In this document: piece by piece, positions 37,371 through 47,539 of the stretch
Layout of the letters: each line of letters begins with the position of its first letter
How positions within the stretch are numbered: the stretch's first letter is position 1
Origin: Epiperipatus broadwayi
Taxonomy: Eukaryota > Onychophora > Udeonychophora > Euonychophora > Peripatidae
Direction of reading: 5' to 3'
Length of the DNA stretch: 64,000 nt
NCBI GenBank assembly: GCA_028023455.1
Contig: JAQFVV010012512.1
Location: 722,413-786,412, forward strand
Translations under genes and position numbers: made by a program
Notes under the pieces: model-generated
What the model was told of the DNA's origin: nothing
What the model saw: the letters and a program-made list of their open reading frames with translations, nothing else
Databases searched by the model: none

Positions 37371-37414
37371 ACAATCGTATCAGTCCTCCTGTAAGAATCC
37401 CTTGCGAATACATC

Positions 37415-38304
37415 AAATAATTTGTTTTATAACACACTTCTTCTATTCTTTTCCATTATACTTCACACTTTTATTTATAATACTATTAATTTTCGATTGT
37501 AAGTCAATCTTTAAGTGATTTTTTATATTTGATTGATTATTTTTTATGTATTTTTTATATTGCTGCCTCCACACATACTATAGTTTCCTGTTGAACATCT
37601 TTATTTACAAACGGAATATATTTATCCCCTTTATTTAAAAATTTTGACTGTTCAATATCAAAATTACTATTTGACAAACTTATAAAATTATAAACTTCTT
37701 CTTCATTCCAATCATTTACTTTATTAACATTATCTTTTTCTTCATTCGACTTTGTTTCATTATAACAATCATTTCCATTTATTACCATATTTTTTCGAAA
37801 GTTTATTCTTTAGATTATTATGAAACACTAAAGCATTCTTTATATATACACACATACCTTCCGATAGATTCTTCTTTAATATACACTTTATTCTATTATA
37901 TTTCTTAATACAATAATTTATTTATCCATATTTTTCCTTCAAAAACCAATTTGAAACTGTCATTCGAAGTTTGTTGTACAATCCTTTGTTCCTATTGATT
38001 CTTATGATACCAATTTTAAACTTACAGACCTAGGCATTATTGTATTATTCTTACATCGATTTAAAAATGACAATTGATACTTCAATTCCTCAATTCTTCT
38101 CTGAACATCCCATATTGCTTTGAATCTATTAAAATCAACCTCTTTCAATTTTAAATGTAAATATGTCCATATATTACTTAAATCATAATCCCACATATTG
38201 AAATCTTGTATAATAACTTCAAAAACTTTACAACGCCAATATATAAAAACTAAATCACTACAATAGTCAACTATCCAATATAATTCATTTGTCAATAATA
38301 TCAC
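37415..38304 (-). mobile_element. PLE 5' half, inverted relative to its RT half
   Basis: The minus strand from 38304 encodes 'RRIEELKYQLSFLNRCKNNTIMPRSVSLK', typical of the PLE N-terminal region just before the RT, and then (37788-37555) 'SKFLNKGDKYIPFVNKD', matching the 'L-x-K-G-x-x-F-I/C-P' block of PLE proteins. Beyond 37555 the minus strand enters about 130 bp that recurs on the plus strand at 38310-38450 (shared 'caatcaaatataaaaaatcac', 'agattgacttacaatc' and 'gttataaaacaaattatt'). The pieces on opposite strands therefore belong to one element broken and inverted at this junction. Interrupted frames. Confidence 0.75.
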
Positions 38305-38309
38305 AAATA

Positions 38310-39322
38310 CATAAATAAATAATCAATCAAATATAAAAAATGACTCAAAGATTGACTTACAATCAAAAATTATTAGTGTTATAAATAAAAGTATGAAGTA
38401 TAATGGAAAACAATGGAAGGAGAAGTCTGTTATAAAACAAATTATTGATAAAATAAGAACTGAAAAATTAATAATTACAAGTGATGACAAAGGTTCAAGA
38501 ATTTGTGATTTTAAATGAATCTGACTATGAAAAGGAAAATATATGAGGATATGGATAAACAAGAGTATAAAAAAATTAAGCAAGGATCCTAGTAAAGGAA
38601 TTAAAACAAGATATAAAGTATTATTAAATTATATTAAAATGAAAGTTAATTAGGTGACAAGGAATATAAGAATTTACATTCATCATGATTTGAACATCCA
38701 AATGTATGTGTTGGAAAAGATAAAGGCCTGGTAAAGAAAGTATGCCAGGGTAATTTTGGATTTTGGTAATTTTATATACTTAAAGATTAAAGTGGAAATA
38801 GTATATAGGAAAATTGTAGAAGTAAATAGGATTTGGAAAATATTATATTAAGAATTCTGAAGAAATTGTAAAAGATTAAATAATATCAAGTTAAATAGAA
38901 ATGGAATGATAGCATCATTTGATATTGAGAAGAAGATATATCAAAGTGTGCCTAGAAAGGATTGGTGTAATGATATTGTTACAGAAAAAATTAAAAATAA
39001 GTAATGTTTTATCAGAAGGATGGAGAATGCTATTTATGAAGTACAATTAATAATAGATGAGGGGTTATACTCTAAAGATAAAGAAAAGTTGTGGAGTATA
39101 GGCAAATGATGGGTAATGGGATGTTCAGTTAGTGGAATTTCATCATCAGTGGTAATAAATAGTATAGAGGAGAGTATAATTGATAGAGTTACAAGTAATA
39201 ATGATATTAAAAATATTGTAGAGATCATGGGTAATGGAATGTTCAGTTAGTGGAATTTCATCATCAGTGGTAGTAAATAGTATTGAGGAGAGTATAATTG
39301 ATAGAGTTATAAGTAATAATGA
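38310..39322 (+). mobile_element. PLE reverse-transcriptase half
   Basis: This continues the element begun on the opposite strand. Seen: 'KLIITSDDKGSRICDF' (the PLE D-K-G block) near 38460-38515; 'NGMIASFDIEK-IYQSVPRKDW' near 38905-38965 (motif A, as in S-F-D-V-x-x-L-Y-T-N-V-P); and 'MGCSVSGISSSVVINSIEESI' near 39117-39180 (motif B, as in M-G-S-P-L-S-P). The Y-x-D-D block is not seen. Several frameshifts and stops; inactive. Confidence 0.75.
39111..39322 (+). repeat. 118-bp tandem duplication of RT motif B
   Basis: The segment beginning 'gggtaatgg-atgttcagt' and ending 'aagtaataatga' occurs twice (39111 and 39229) with a 118-bp period and a few substitutions. It duplicates the motif B coding stretch of the PLE RT. 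Confidence 0.9.
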
Positions 39323-40601
39323 GTTTCTTAGGTTGCATGGTGGCAGTAGCAAAGGGTGGAACAAGGTACTCAGGGAATATTAACTAAATTACGAATATCC
39401 TAGCAAACACATACCTATGGCTGGCTACATAATGCATTTATTAATAATTAATACTATATTAGAGTATATTTTAACTAAGATTTGGGGATGGATTATGTAG
39501 GATATGCAACACAGTGATTATAATTTTAATATATTTTAATTAATAAGTATAAATAAAATAAACAGGATGCATTGAACAACACATGCAGGTGTAACAATAA
39601 TGAGCAAGTTTGAATATGGTATCTTATCTGATGCACACTTTGTCAAACAAGTTTATTACAATTTTAATAATCTCATGACAATAATAATAATAAGCTAAAC
39701 ATAATAGCTTAACAAATATATTTAGATTTTCAGTGTGGGGATTTGTGTATGTGTGCTAAAGAGCAACATTACTTAATTATGAGAGAGCCTCTAATAATCA
39801 CAACCCTCCAAATTTATTTATAAAATCAATCTCCATTATGAATTGTGCATAGCATAAATTAGAAAATATGTATATATAAAACAAATAAAAAAGGCATGGC
39901 CGCAAATTAGCAAGTAACATAATAATAACTGAGTAAGTTATTAGTTAACAAGCATTTAGATTTTTAGAAAGAAATAGGCAAGTTTACAGATACTAATTTT
40001 AGCAGAAATTTTTAAATCATATTTTACAGTTTAAATAAATTTTTATTTATGTAAAACAATTCTTTAGTATTAAGAAGTTTGTGCACATTATAGATTAGTA
40101 GCTAGCTTAACTTTTAGATACATTTTTAGAATTATTTTTAAAGAGCTCTGTGGGAAAAATTGTTACCACATATTCATTGTTGTGGCTTCTGTACTTGATC
40201 ACCATCATTGTTGTTTGGGCTGATCCATTTCTGATGTCTTTTTGGCAGTTTAACTGATGTTCCCCATTTTTCTATTTTCACAGAATGACCTCTAAAAAGG
40301 AGAATCAGCAAAAGATGGGCGTTAAACAGTTCAAACTTTATTTTTCAGCCGGTCGTAGTGACTGGCCACAAATACTAAATCAAATATTATTTAGAAAATG
40401 ATCAAAGTACTCAACATGAACGAAGTGAACTAAAGTGAACCAAAGTGAACCCCCCCCTTCCTTAGCAAACATTAAAGTTATTTATACCAGGAAAATGGGT
40501 AATTTGAGTGCCCTGTTTACCATATTTTATAAAGTTTCATCAATAATTTAAAAAAACCCACATATAATGAAACCTTCTCTCATTTTCTTGGCTAAAGAAA
40601 T
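39323..40601. other. Noncoding stretch
   Basis: AT-rich sequence, with a patch of moderate complexity at 40150-40460 that includes a short 'aagtgaac' tandem followed by a C run (40424-40460). No gene recognised. Confidence 0.4.
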
Positions 40602-41131
40602 TAAAAGTTTGATTCCTTTTTGGTTAATTGTATAGATGGTTTTCTAAGAAATTATATCTTTTTATAAAAACAGCTAACTTTTTTAAAAGAGTTTGAGTTC
40701 ATAAATATTTTCTTATATATGTGTGTGGGTCTACCGCAGGAATTGAATTTGATATTGAAATTTATTTAAATAAAGAGTTTTAATTAAAAATAATAATTTA
40801 AATTAATTTAAAAGTTCTAATGCTTTTAAATCTATTGTATTATGGCTTCTTTTGCATATATATGTAGGTAATTACACACTTATAACACTGTTCATACAAC
40901 TTAATCTAAATTATATCTTTTTATTAATTTTTTAATTTATAAATGTGTGCACATTAAACACCTACAAACATTAATATAGGTACTAGATGTGTACAAATAT
41001 ACAAATACACACATATACATAAATATGTGCTATTACATATTAATTAAATTATTAGAAGCTTATATATGTGAACTGGGATGGATTTGAATTGGGGAAAAAT
41101 ACTTCTCTGCAACATAATAGGGGAAACAAGA
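40602..41131. repeat. Dispersed repeat, copy 2 (partner 1-515)
   Basis: Same landmarks as copy 1, in the same order and orientation, with moderate divergence. The LTR retrotransposon starts directly at its right end. Confidence 0.75.
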
Positions 41132-41266
41132 TGGATGTTTAAGACACCATTACAAAAATTATACTTTTATAGGGGTAAAGAAAAAAAACAGATTTTTATT
41201 TAAGATTTCATTTGTAAAACTTGATTAAAAAATTTTTTTTTAATGCTTGTACTTATATATATATAT

Positions 41267-41310
<44 letters not shown>

Positions 41311-43090
41311 CATGGGAATTATATTTTAATTCCACAGTTACATTTGCTTTTAATTTTGATTTTAAAAAAAGAAACTCAGATTACTTTTTTTGTTAAATTT
41401 ATGTAAAAGTAAAGTGTACAAATAGATTGCTTTTCAGATTTGGGGATTTAGATTGATAAGGCTAATGAAAATGAAAGAAAACAAAAAGAAAATAATTTTT
41501 CATTAGTTAATTCCTAGATCTGTAAAGGGCAATTTATTTCATTAATTAGATAACTATTGTTATCTAGATCGAGAATTTTTAAATTTTAATTAAAAAGAAA
41601 AAGTTTGGTAATTGGTTAAAGATCTATGATTCATATAACAGGCTGAATCAGGCCATTGGATTATCTTGAACTAGCTTTCAATACTGGCATCAGCTAGAAT
41701 ACTTGCACTAGCGCAAAGAGACAGACACTAACTCTGACAGAAGAATTCGATGATTCCTGCCAAAATACTTGGAAAGAATGATTCCTGCATATTCTGAAAG
41801 CTGATCCGGAAATCATTCTACCTAAAATGAACATTAAACCTACAGCAAGACTATTTTCTTTACTATGATGTGCTAAGCTTCTCACAGGGACAGGTTTGGA
41901 CATCCTGTGTCTCCATTAACTGCCTGTAAGGCCATAAGAACCGGCTCCAAAGAAATCACTAACCAACTCACCCAATCCTACCATCAGTGAATCCTGTGTA
42001 ACAGACTATACTTAAGAAGTCTAGTGCACTAGTGTTTAACTGAATTATTAAGATACCTTATGCTCCACAATTTAAATATTTTTTGTCTTAGATTTGTTTT
42101 TTTTTTTTTTTAAATATAAATGTTTTTCAAGTTGTATATTATGTAATTCGTTTTCTGTGCTTGATAATTCTTTTTTTTTCTTTTAACAAGTGCTAGTTTC
42201 AAACCTATTACTGTCCGTCCTATTTAAGTCTTAGTAAGTAAGAAAATAGCTTATTTTAATCTCACATTCCTTGTCGTTACAGAGGGCAGTCTGGATATTA
42301 CGGACTAATTTAATTGGCTTTTGGCTTGTGACCCATTTTTATTAGTCGGACTTATGACACAACCTTATTATTATTAGTAATAGATGATTACAAAATAATA
42401 ATAGTCTTTAGTTTTCTTTCTTAAAGCTTCCAATTCATTTATTAGGGGCACATATGATCATTTTAACCCTTTCTATAGTAGATCATGAGCTCCTAGCCTG
42501 TCTCACTCAGATGGAGGTCAATCGATTGAAAGTAATAACTTTCAACACTTTTTTTTTATTATTAATGTTTTGGAAGCTACCTCCGCATTTCTTCTGTTTC
42601 GACATAAATCTCTTTTCCTAACTATGGGTTATAAGCAGGAAGCTAACCTCCCTTGTCTGACATGAGATCACTGTATACTTACTAATACTTCTGCTACTGT
42701 CAGTATTTTGAACTCTTTCATGCACAGGAAATCGCTCTCAAAGCCATATAAATATTTTACTTTAATTTTGACGAATGTACGTGTAGTACATATTTTAAGT
42801 GTGCTTTAAAGATTATTATTTAGATTTATGTTTATTTAATCATACTTTTAATAAAATTATTTATTTATTCATTTACTTAGTTGATTTTGTTTTCTGTTGC
42901 TACCTTTCCAACTCACTGAACAAAACATAGATCTCATTTTCTTGATTGAGCTAGTCTGGTAGCATTCGATTTGCATATCCTGTAATCCCTTAAAAATAAA
43001 TGTCTAGTTCCAAATTTCGGACTAGTGGTGCCCTGGTGGTCAGTTTATGCGAGTCTAAAGCTTTTGTCCGGTATATAGGATAGTAATTTT
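41132..43090 (+). mobile_element. 5' long terminal repeat of an old LTR retrotransposon
   Basis: About 1.95 kb repeated directly at 44785-47539 (after removal of a nested insertion there). It starts TGGATGTTTAAGACACCATT in both copies and ends around 'aagcttttgtccggtata' (43057-43075) with a short unclear tail to the primer-binding-site candidate. An AATAAA lies near the 3' end ('aaaaataaatgtctagtt'). The many indels between the two LTRs, including a large (AT)n(TG)n expansion in this copy, indicate an old insertion. The exact termini are uncertain because no clean terminal TG...CA pair is visible. Small ORFs inside are spurious. Confidence 0.75.
41253..41310. repeat. (AT)n(TG)n microsatellite in the 5' LTR
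   Basis: A compound dinucleotide tract, expanded relative to the corresponding short 'atatatgtatgtgcg' in the 3' LTR. Confidence 0.95.
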
Positions 43091-43091
43091 T

Positions 43092-43111
43092 GGTGCAACC
43101 AAATGTGGGAG
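43092..43111 (+). promoter_or_regulatory. Candidate tRNA primer-binding site
   Basis: TGGTGCAACCAAATGTGGGA directly follows the 5' LTR. It has the TGG start and GTGGGA pattern seen at primer-binding sites of LTR elements, but I cannot match it to one tRNA 3' end with confidence. Confidence 0.4.
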
Positions 43112-43464
43112 CCGATATTAAAACTTTACGTGAGATGTTTTGTTCGGATGGTTGGGAAAAATAAACAGAAACGGTAGGCGTAAATAGGTGAAATAAAGTT
43201 AGTGGTAGAATAGAAGTTGATGGAAAGATGCAGGTAGTTTCGGATCTGTCCGTATTTAATGTTTTGATATTCAAAAAGAGTTTATTAATTAGTTCGATGT
43301 TCGTAAAGTTTTTTAAAAAAGTAAAGAGTTTAAGTTTTCTTTGTAAAAATAAAATAAAGTTAGCTGTTGAAGATTAAAAAAAAAATTTAACAAACAGATT
43401 TAAAAGAAAAATTACGTTGGTAATTTGAAAAAAATAATTAGAGTGCATCGGGGCTAAGTTTATT

Positions 43465-44303
43465 TTGAAAATGGAAGCTAAAGAAGAAAACGATAGGGAG
43501 GTAGGTTGGGAAGAATGCCCAGTTTCATTTAAACACCCTCAGATAGTAGAAAAAGAAGAGAGCGAGACACAGATGATGATGAATATGATGATGAAGTTGA
43601 TAATAGAAATGAAACAAAATATAACAAAACAAAATATAGAAATAAAATGGAGTCAACAAACAATACTGGAGGAGCTGAGAGCAGAAATGAAAGGAATGAG
43701 ACAGGAAATATTGAAGAAAAATACGACAAAAATCAGGCGGCTATAAAAGTCATAGAGAAAGATAGGAATAAGGAGGTCCAGGAAGTTGAAATAGTAAAGG
43801 AAGAGATGAAAGAAGTAAAAGATGAATTAGAACAGGATAACGTTAAAACAGACAAGGTAGAAATAGAGATAAAAGTTGGTAGATATTGAGTGCAGATAGG
43901 TGGTGAGATAGAAAATCAGATCAAAAGACAGAGAATAACGTAAAAGAGTTTCTGCAAGAAACTAAAAATAAATTGGTTAAAATAACTAGTGGTTGTGAAT
44001 ACGAATTTAAAAAAAGAGAGTTAAGAAAAAGTTAAGGAGTATGATTTTAAGGCAGAGATAAAAGCTATCTATAGAGCAATTTTATTTGAAAAGACTATGG
44101 AAGAGGGATTCATTCCATTTGTTATTAATGAGGCGGTCTGTAATAAAATGGGACACATTGAACAAATATATTTTGCTTGGCTAAAGAGTTGTAAGATATA
44201 CGAGCTACAAGATAAAACAGAACGAGAAAGAGACAAGGCAATAAATTATAAGCGTAAGGACAGACAAAAGGGGGAAAGAAAACGCACATTAGAGATGCAG
44301 TAA
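43465..44303 (+). pseudogene. Gag-like coiled-coil remnant of the LTR element
   Basis: Three overlapping frames (43465-43746, 43647-43889 and 44097-44303) are rich in Glu, Lys, Met and Gln. The first two read like one broken coiled coil: 'EMKQNITKQNIEIKWSQQTILEELRAEMKGMRQEI', then 'EKDRNKEVQEVEIVKEEMKEVKDELEQD' after a frameshift. The third ends in a very basic K/R/E tail. The position between LTRs, with the start codon about 0.4 kb after the primer-site candidate, suggests gag. No protease, RT, RNase H or integrase motif is visible, and the internal region is only about 1.7 kb, so the element is non-autonomous or deleted. Confidence 0.5.
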
Positions 44304-44784
44304 AAATAAAGAAAGAACTGCCTGACCGAGTGTAAGTGATATTGATCGGAGGTACTTCTAAAAAAAAAAAAAACTCAATGGATTTGTAATTGGACTATGA
44401 GTTGAGAATAGAAATTTATTTCGACATAGGTGATAAGCCTGAATGAATTTTGTAAATATTATATAATTACAACTATATGTTTGTATGATAAACAATATTA
44501 CATTTTGATATTTTTAATTATGTTCGTTTTTATTTAATAAAATGTATAGTGGCTATTGTAATTGTATTACTTTGTTGTAAATAGTTATTTTAATAGATCG
44601 CCAGTATATTCCTGAAAATTTATGTTACTTACAAATGATTTAAAATAGTATTCGTTAGGGTAGTCGGACGGATTTGATTTTTTTTTTTAAGTGAGAACAA
44701 ACTTAGAGAAAACTGGTTAGTGGTAGGCAGAGCAAAGTCAGCTAAGTTTTTTTTTTTTTTGTGATGATGGAGAGGCAGTTGTAA

Positions 44785-47539
44785 TGGATGTTTAAGACAC
44801 CATTACAAAAATTATACTTTTATAGGGGTAAAGAAAATAAAATAAATTTTTATTTAAGATTTCATTTGTAAAACTTGACTAAAAGTTTTTTTTAATGCTT
44901 GTACTAATATATATGTATGTGCGTGGGAATTATATTTTAATACCACAGTTATATTTGGTTTTTAATTTTGATTTTAAAAAAAAGAAAACTAAGATTACTT
45001 TTTTGTTAAATTTATGTAAAAGTAAAGTGTACAAATAGATTGCTTTTCAGATTTGGGGATTTATATTGATAAGAATAATTAAATAAGAAAGAAAACAAAA
45101 AGAAAATAATTTTTCATTAGTTAATTCCTAGATCTGTAAAGGGCAATTTATTTCGTTAATTAGATAACTATTGTTATCTTGATAAAGAATTTTTAAATTT
45201 TAATTAAAAAGAAAAATATAAACTTCTTCTTCTTCTTTTTTCTTTTCAAATGTATTATCAAGTTTTATAAAGTCAAAAACTACGGAGAGACTTTCTTTTC
45301 AAAATTTTAATTGATATACAATATATAACTTCACTAATAAATATAAATATAAATAATAGCAACGTTTCGTCCATTTTTTCAAATAATGATATGGACTTTA
45401 TCAGGTTCTATAAAACAGAGAAAAAATATACAATAAATAAAAACTGAAAATAAAAAACAAAACAAATAAAAACAAATAAAAAATAATAATAACAAAATAA
45501 AATAAAATACCTATAAACCAAAAAATGGAAAAAATTGTATAACACAAACAATTTCTCTACATTTCCTTATAAAGTGAAAAGCTTTATATTAAAAGGAAAA
45601 AAAATATCTATACAAAAGCAGTCAATTTTTAACACAAATATATAAGCTATTTTAACATCTTATTTAAAATAGGATTTAATTGTTCCCCCTATACCCCCTA
45701 AATACTCTCTTTTTTTTCCTTTTAATATAAAAGCTTTTCCTTTATAGGAAATGTAGAGAAATTGTTTGTGTCCACAATTTTACCATTTTTAGGTTTATAA
45801 ATTTTATTTTATTTTGTTATTATTATTTTTTATTTGATTTTTATTTGTTTTTTATTTTTCTTAGTTTTCTTATTTATTATTAATATTTTTCTCCTGTTTA
45901 GAGATTTTTGTGATAAAGTCAACACATTATTCTGCTAAAAATGAGTTGGAAACATTGGCTATTTATATTTATATTTATTGGAGTGAAGTTATACTTGTGT
46001 ATATCAATAAAAAATTGTGAAAAAAGAAATCTCTCATAGTTTTAAGAAGCTACTAAAAGAAAAAGTTTGGTAATTGAGTACAGAAGATATGATTCAGATC
46101 TGTAGGCTGGTTCAGGCCATTATTGAATTATTTTTGACACATTTTCAATTTCTGTACATGATCTAGAATACTTTCTAAAAGCACCAAGAGACAGGCTAAC
46201 TCCAGCAGGAGAATTGCACAACTTCTTTCACTGCCAAAATACTTGAGCATTTGATTCCTGCACCATTACAGAGCTGATCAAATTATTTTACCTAGAATGA
46301 ACATTTGAACACCAGCCTGAATATTTCCCCTCCGATGATGTACTAAAGCTATTTGGTAGACAGTTCGTACTTCCTGTCTCCAGTAACTGCCTATAATGCC
46401 TTGAATCAGCTCCAAAATACCACTATTTTTGTCTTAAACCTACAAATCATTCGAATCTTGATAACGGACTATGGAAAAAGTCTGAGTTTACTAGCGAACA
46501 ACTAAATTATTAAGGTACTGTATACAGTTTAAATAATTTTGTTGTCTTGAAACCATTTTCATAAAGTAATAAATGTTTTTCAATTGTATATTATGTAATT
46601 CGTTTTCTGTGAGTTGATAATTCTTTTTTTCTTTTAACACCGATTTTCAGTTCAAACCTATTACCATCACGTATCTATTTAAATCTTAATACGATAAAAC
46701 AATGAAACTTATTCAATCCTACATTACTTGTCGTTACAAATTCGCAGTGTGGATATTGCAGACTAATTTATTTAGCTTTGGGCATGAACCCATTTTACAT
46801 TAGCCGTACGTAACATGTCACGACCTTAATTATTAGTAATGAATGGTTACAAAATATAGTAGTTGCTTTGAGTTTTATTTCTTAAAAGCTTCGAATTCAT
46901 TTATTAGGGCGCGTGAGATCATTTTGCGCCCTTTCTGGGTAGATCAAAAGCTCTTATACCATGTCTCACTCAGAGGAGGTCAATCGATTGAAAGTAATAA
47001 CTTTCAACACTCTTTTCATTATTATTAATGTTTTGGAAGCTTCCTTCGCATTTCTTATCTTTCGACATAAATCTCTTTTCCTAACTACCGGTTATAAGCA
47101 GGAAGCTAACCTCCCTTGTCTGACGTGAGATCACTGTACACTTACTAATACTTCTGATACTGTCATTATTTTGCACTCTCTTCACATTCAGGAAATCGCT
47201 CTCAAAGCCACGTCACATTTTACTTTAATTTTGACGAATGTACGTGTAGTACATATTTTAAGTATGAACTTTAAAGGTTATCATTTGAATTTATGTTTGT
47301 TTAATCATACTTTTAATAAAATTATTTATTTATTCAATTTACTTAGTTGATTTTGTTTTCTGTTGCTACCTTTCCAACTCTCTGAACTAAACATAGATCT
47401 CATTTGCTTGATTGAGCTAGTCCAGCGCATTCGATTCGCATATCCTGAACCCTTTAAAAATAAATGTCTAGTTTCAAATTTTGGATTAGTGGTGCCCTGA
47501 CGGTCAATATATACTAGTCTAAAGCTTTTATCCGGTATA
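44785..47539 (+). mobile_element. 3' long terminal repeat, interrupted by a foldback element
   Basis: Direct repeat of 41132-43090. It matches from TGGATGTTTAAGACACC to 'aagcttttatccggtata', with an 838-bp insertion at 45217-46054. The right edge runs into an (AT)-rich tract ending in 'attgtaaccatg'. Confidence 0.75.
45217..46054. mobile_element. Foldback (long inverted repeat) element with 10-bp target duplication
   Basis: An insertion relative to the 5' LTR, flanked on both sides by AAAAGAAAAA, which is present once at the empty site near 41600. The two arms (about 45217-45605 and 45708-46054) are imperfect inverted copies; for example 'cacaaacaatttctctaca' on the left pairs with 'tgtagagaaattgtttgtg' on the right. 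The left arm, read on the minus strand, contains CTGATAA (45404-45398), a possible GTCCAT/ATGGAC stem, and GAAACGTTGC (45368-45359), the signature seen near PLE termini and in hammerhead-type motifs, with one core base changed (G8 to A). The right arm has a more decayed version. No ORF. Confidence 0.8.

Noticed and set aside
41694-41903. 69-codon minus-strand ORF with balanced composition
   Set aside because: Lies inside the LTR, and the corresponding region of the 3' LTR does not keep the frame.
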